From: JAWLHJ01 sp039587535
GTDB lineage: Bacteria; Gemmatimonadota; Gemmatimonadetes; Longimicrobiales; Gaopeijiaceae
Length of the DNA: 64,000 bases
Direction: 5' to 3'
Assembly: GCA_039587535.1 (NCBI GenBank)
Contig: JBDHIF010000007.1
Coordinates: 62,001-126,000, forward strand
Position 1 is the first letter of the stretch, and every line of letters starts with the position of its first letter. The notes below the pieces were generated by a model, which saw nothing but the letters and a program-made list of their open reading frames with translations, was not told the origin of the DNA and made no database searches. This document shows, piece by piece, positions 60,859 through 64,000 of this stretch. The translations under genes and the position numbers were made by a program.

Positions 60859-61641
60859 TCAGGTCAGCCACAGCCAACCCAGAAACAGCCCGCCCACGAG
60901 CCAACAGTACGGTGCGAAGTAGTGGAAGGATTCCCGCGCGAGCACGGCGACGAAGGTTCGGATCGCCAGTACGCCCGTAACGCCGGCGGCCACCGCCCCA
61001 GTGAGGAGCACGGGTCCGGCCACGCCGATTCCACCCTGAACGTCCGGAATTTGGAGGATCGCCGCGCCCGCAATGACCGGGACGGACATGAGGAAGGAGA
61101 ATGCAGCCGCCTCCCTCGCCTGGATGCCGAGCCAGAGGGCCGCCACCACCGTGGCGCCGGCACGGCTGATGCCCGGGACGAGCGCGAACGCCTGCGCGCA
61201 ACCGATGAGGAAGGCCGCCATCCACCCCGGGCGCTCCTGCACCGCCCTCGAGATGGCCGAACGGCTCGTCCACAGGAAGCAGCCGGTCACCAGGAGGGCC
61301 ACGCCCGGTGCCGCCGGGACATCGAAGAGCGCTTCGATGGGATCTCTCGCAAGCACGCCCAGCAGTCCGGCGGGAACGGTCGCAACGGCGAGCAGCATCA
61401 GGTAGCGGACGGCCTCGGGGTCCCTACGGGCCACCCCACCCGCCAGCTGGCCCACTCGGTTACGGTAGACGACAAGCACCGAAAGCAGCGTGGCAGCGTG
61501 AACGGTGATTTCGAAGAAGACCCCCTGGATCGCGACGCCGAGCACCGCCTGGGTGATCACGAGGTGCCCGGAACTCGACACGGGGAGGAACTCCGTGGCT
61601 CCCTGAACGATTCCCAGGATCAGCGACTCCCAAGCCGTCAC
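60859..61641 (-). CDS. uppP: Undecaprenyl-diphosphatase
   Basis: 260 residues, eight membrane helices. Recycles undecaprenyl pyrophosphate, the carrier of cell-wall and O-antigen units. Motifs QGATEFLPVSSSGHLV and PGISRAGATVVAALWLG are diagnostic of the BacA/UppP family. The start overlaps the bshA stop and birA follows 11 bases later. Confidence 0.96.
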   Translation of the reverse strand: MTAWESLILGIVQGATEFLPVSSSGHLVITQAVLGVAIQGVFFEITVHAATLLSVLVVYRNRVGQLAGGVARRDPEAVRYLMLLAVATVPAGLLGVLARDPIEALFDVPAAPGVALLVTGCFLWTSRSAISRAVQERPGWMAAFLIGCAQAFALVPGISRAGATVVAALWLGIQAREAAAFSFLMSVPVIAGAAILQIPDVQGGIGVAGPVLLTGAVAAGVTGVLAIRTFVAVLARESFHYFAPYCWLVGGLFLGWLWLT

Positions 61642-62774
61642 CGCCTCCCCTCCTCGATGACCCGCCTATAGAGGTCCTCGTACCGGGAAACCACTCCCGA
61701 CGCGGAGAAGCGGGTCAAGGCCCGCTCCCGAGCGGCTGCAGCGATTCGGTCCCGATGGCGCCGGTCGGTCAGGAGGCGGATTCCCGCTTGGGCCATCTCC
61801 TCCACGGCGCCTGGCGCGAACAGGTGACCACTGACGCCATTCTCGATGACCTCGGTGAGTCCGCCGGTATTCGACGCAACCACCGGGGCCCCGGATGCCA
61901 TGGCCTCCAGAGCGGCGAGCCCGAAGGACTCGTTCTCGGAGGGCAAGAGAAAGAGGTCTGCGCATGGCAGGAGCTCATCCACGGAAGCGTGCTTACCCAG
62001 GAAGAGAACGTCGTCACGCACACCCAGATCGTCGGCGCGTTGGGCTGCCCTGGGGCGTTCCGGGCCGTCCCCGACAAAGACCATGCGCGCGGGGACCTTC
62101 GCCCGAATCCGGGCAAACACTTCGACCACATCCTCGACCCGCTTAACGGCACGGAAGTTGGAGACATGCATTACGATGGGCTCGCCCCCGGGAGCGAGGC
62201 TCGCGCGGTGGCAGGGCTCGCGCCCGGGTCGAAACAGGTCCGTATCGACGAAGTTGGGGATCACCTCGATACGCTCGGCCGGGACATTGAAGTCACGGAC
62301 GGTCTCCCGCTTGAGATAATCGGAAACGGCGGTCAGACCGTCCGACTGCAGGATGGAGAACTGGGTTATCGCCTGAAAGGAAGGATGGAGCCCCACCAGC
62401 GTGATGTCGGTGCCGTGCAGCGTGGTGACGATACGGAGCTCGCGCTCCCCCCGAAGCATCTCTCTGGCGAGAAACGCCGATGCTGCGTGGGGAATCGCGT
62501 AGTGCATGTGCACGAGATCGAGTCCGTACTTGCGAGCCGCATCGTGCATCGCGACCGCCAGCGCCAAAGAGTACGGTGGGTGCTCGAAGAGCGGATATCC
62601 GGCCATCTCCACCTCGTGGAAATAGACCCTCTCTCGATACCCAGACAGCCGGAAGGGTTGGTCGTACGTCACGAAGTGCACCTCGTGGCCGCGGTCGGCC
62701 AGCAGGAGTCCCAGCTCTGTCGCGATGGCCCCTGAGCCGCCGTACGTCGGGTAGCACGTGATGCCGAGCTTCAT
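61638..62774 (-). CDS. bshA: N-acetyl-alpha-D-glucosaminyl L-malate synthase
   Basis: 378 residues from ATG 62774, with GGGAG upstream. GT4 glycosyltransferase for the first step of bacillithiol synthesis (UDP-GlcNAc plus malate). Family N terminus KLGITCYPTYGGSGAIATELG, HFVTYDQPFRL, and the GT-B C-terminal E-x7-E motif in NESFGLAALEAMASGAPVVA. No bshB or bshC is visible in the window. It overlaps the miaA stop by four bases. Confidence 0.93.
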   Translation of the reverse strand: MKLGITCYPTYGGSGAIATELGLLLADRGHEVHFVTYDQPFRLSGYRERVYFHEVEMAGYPLFEHPPYSLALAVAMHDAARKYGLDLVHMHYAIPHAASAFLAREMLRGERELRIVTTLHGTDITLVGLHPSFQAITQFSILQSDGLTAVSDYLKRETVRDFNVPAERIEVIPNFVDTDLFRPGREPCHRASLAPGGEPIVMHVSNFRAVKRVEDVVEVFARIRAKVPARMVFVGDGPERPRAAQRADDLGVRDDVLFLGKHASVDELLPCADLFLLPSENESFGLAALEAMASGAPVVASNTGGLTEVIENGVSGHLFAPGAVEEMAQAGIRLLTDRRHRDRIAAAARERALTRFSASGVVSRYEDLYRRVIEEGRR

Positions 62775-63766
62775 CCCTCGACTCCCTTGCCACTTCGGTT
62801 CGCATGGGTGGCGCCCGTACGGTCCAGCCACGCCTCCATCGCTTGCCGGACCCGCTCTTCGATGGGCGCGGTAGCGTCGACACGGACGGCGCTCGCGGGG
62901 AGCTGATGCCGAAACCAGGTGATCTGGCGCCTGGCGTAACGTCGGGTCGCTACGCGGATCCGTTCCTTCGCCTCCTCCAGGGACGCACGCCCCTCGAGGT
63001 ACTCGATCATCTCACGGTACCCCGTCGCACTCATGCCCGGGCTATCTGTATGAAAGCCGGCATCCAGCAAACCCCTAACCTCTTCGACGAGCCCACGTTC
63101 CAGCATCCTGGTGACGCGCTGCGAGATCCGCCGATCCAACTCCTCCCTCGGCACCTCGAGCGCCACGATGACGCCCGGGATCGGAGCGCCCTCCGCAGGG
63201 GCGGCCTCGTGCCACCACGACAGGGGGCGTCCGGAGAGGAGCGCTACCTCGATGGCTCGCCCCATGCGCTGCGGTCCGCCCGCGACAGCCAGCTCGGCGC
63301 GTACTGGATCGAGAACCCGTACCCACGCCTCCAGCCTCTCTCGTGGCTGCCCGGCCAGCCATGCACGGAGTCGCTCCAGTCGTCCCTGGTCCAGGACCGG
63401 TTCCTGGAACATCGGCTCCATGACGGCCCTCAGGAAGAAGCCCGTGCCGCCCACCAGGAGCGGGATACGCCCCCTGCTCTCGATCTCGGGAATCCACCGA
63501 CGCGCATCCCGAGCGAACTGCCCGGCGGAATAACGTTGCGCCGGATCCACCAGATCGAGGCCGTGATGAGGAATGCTCCTCCTCGCCTCGGCGCTCACCT
63601 TGTCCGTCCCGACATCCATCCCTCGGTACACCTGCCGAGAATCCATGGACACGATCTCGACGTCGAGACACCGAGCGAGGGCCTCGGACAGCTCTGTCTT
63701 GCCCGACGTCGTGGCACCGACGATCGCGAGGAAACGCGGGTCTGGAGACGCCGGGGGGGTGCTCAC
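62771..63766 (-). CDS. miaA: tRNA dimethylallyltransferase
   Basis: 331 residues. Adds dimethylallyl to A37 of tRNAs that read U-starting codons. P-loop VGATTSGKTELSEAL, SMDSRQVYRGMDVGTDKVS, and the substrate-binding block LVGGTGFFLRAV. It starts inside the mutL stop region and is coupled to bshA. Confidence 0.96.
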   Translation of the reverse strand: MSTPPASPDPRFLAIVGATTSGKTELSEALARCLDVEIVSMDSRQVYRGMDVGTDKVSAEARRSIPHHGLDLVDPAQRYSAGQFARDARRWIPEIESRGRIPLLVGGTGFFLRAVMEPMFQEPVLDQGRLERLRAWLAGQPRERLEAWVRVLDPVRAELAVAGGPQRMGRAIEVALLSGRPLSWWHEAAPAEGAPIPGVIVALEVPREELDRRISQRVTRMLERGLVEEVRGLLDAGFHTDSPGMSATGYREMIEYLEGRASLEEAKERIRVATRRYARRQITWFRHQLPASAVRVDATAPIEERVRQAMEAWLDRTGATHANRSGKGVEG

Positions 63767-64000
63767 GACCGACCGAACTTCCGCGCCAGCTCGGTCCCCG
63801 ACAAGCGGACGATGGTGGGCCGGCCGTGCACGTCGTGGTGGGGCATGCGCGTCGCGAAGAGTTGGTCGAACAGCTCCTGCATCTCCGCGTCACTCAGACG
63901 TTGGCCGGCCTTGATGGCGCTCTTGCACGCGAAGGTCATGGCAATCCGCTCGTGCTGGTTCCGAGCCGACCGGACGAGATCGGAGCCGTGGGTCAACTCG
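63763..64000 (-). CDS. mutL: DNA mismatch repair protein MutL, C-terminal end only
   Basis: The frame continues past the window edge, so only about the last 79 residues are visible. They match the MutL C terminus: ERIAMTFACKSAIKAGQRLS, EMQELFDQLFATRMP and HGRPTIVRLSGTELARKFGR. In endonuclease-type MutL the last motif reads CPHGRP; here it is DVHGRP, so its zinc-site cysteine is replaced. Whether the endonuclease is active depends on the missing part. It is followed by miaA, a common neighbour. Confidence 0.9.
   Translation of the reverse strand, partial: ELTHGSDLVRSARNQHERIAMTFACKSAIKAGQRLSDAEMQELFDQLFATRMPHHDVHGRPTIVRLSGTELARKFGRS

Overview
The window is GC-rich bacterial chromosome with almost no spare DNA. 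Most genes sit in tightly packed runs with overlapping start and stop codons. The long minus-strand housekeeping block (thrS, infC-rpmI-rplT, pheS-pheT, zapB-like, zapA, rny, folD, xseA, xseB, ispA, dxs, nadK, recN), together with bacillithiol synthesis (bshA) and HrcA/CIRCE-controlled groES-groEL, suggests a deep-branching Gram-negative such as Gemmatimonadota. That placement is inference; no 16S or other decisive marker is present. Lipoproteins, an OpgG-like periplasmic protein and outer-membrane-type secreted proteins support a diderm envelope.

Layout. 1-6 kb: end of an aminotransferase gene, a zinc-ribbon membrane protein, and a YbbP/YbbA-like ABC transporter whose ATPase gene abuts a divergent TesA-like esterase gene with no bases between the two start codons. 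6-15 kb: rho, a secreted Trp/Tyr then Arg/Pro/Ser-rich protein behind a sigma-54-like promoter, a tiny Arg-rich repeat ORF, an FAD oxidoreductase/aminotransferase pair, a DUF2158-like protein, tRNA-Cys and tRNA-Gly with a duplicated tRNA-end/terminator segment, and an uncharacterised exported protein. 15-33 kb: the housekeeping block above.

33-47 kb is the most unusual part. Several runs of genes encode OpgG, an OpgH glucosyltransferase continuous with GTP cyclohydrolase II (RibA), a sulfatase/phosphoglycerol-transferase-like membrane protein, an FkbM methyltransferase, a creatininase-family amidohydrolase, a RibD_C reductase, a 6-pyruvoyltetrahydropterin-synthase-like protein with replaced catalytic residues, a BchC-like dehydrogenase, a GT4 glycosyltransferase, a SAM methyltransferase, a flippase-like UPF0104 membrane protein and a CDP-alcohol phosphatidyltransferase. 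I infer a pathway that turns GTP into a pyrimidine or pteridine moiety and attaches it to, or exports it with, an envelope glycan or lipid. No described pathway that I can name fits the whole set.

47-64 kb: a DUF4105 membrane protein, a fused E1 alpha/beta 2-oxoacid dehydrogenase, a lipoprotein, a penicillin-acylase-family hydrolase, a D-aminoacylase-like amidohydrolase, groEL-groES under a perfect CIRCE operator, an isoprenyl-synthase-like protein, and the minus-strand run mutL-miaA-bshA-uppP-birA-coaX, with mutL cut by the window edge. I saw no insertion sequence, prophage or CRISPR array.
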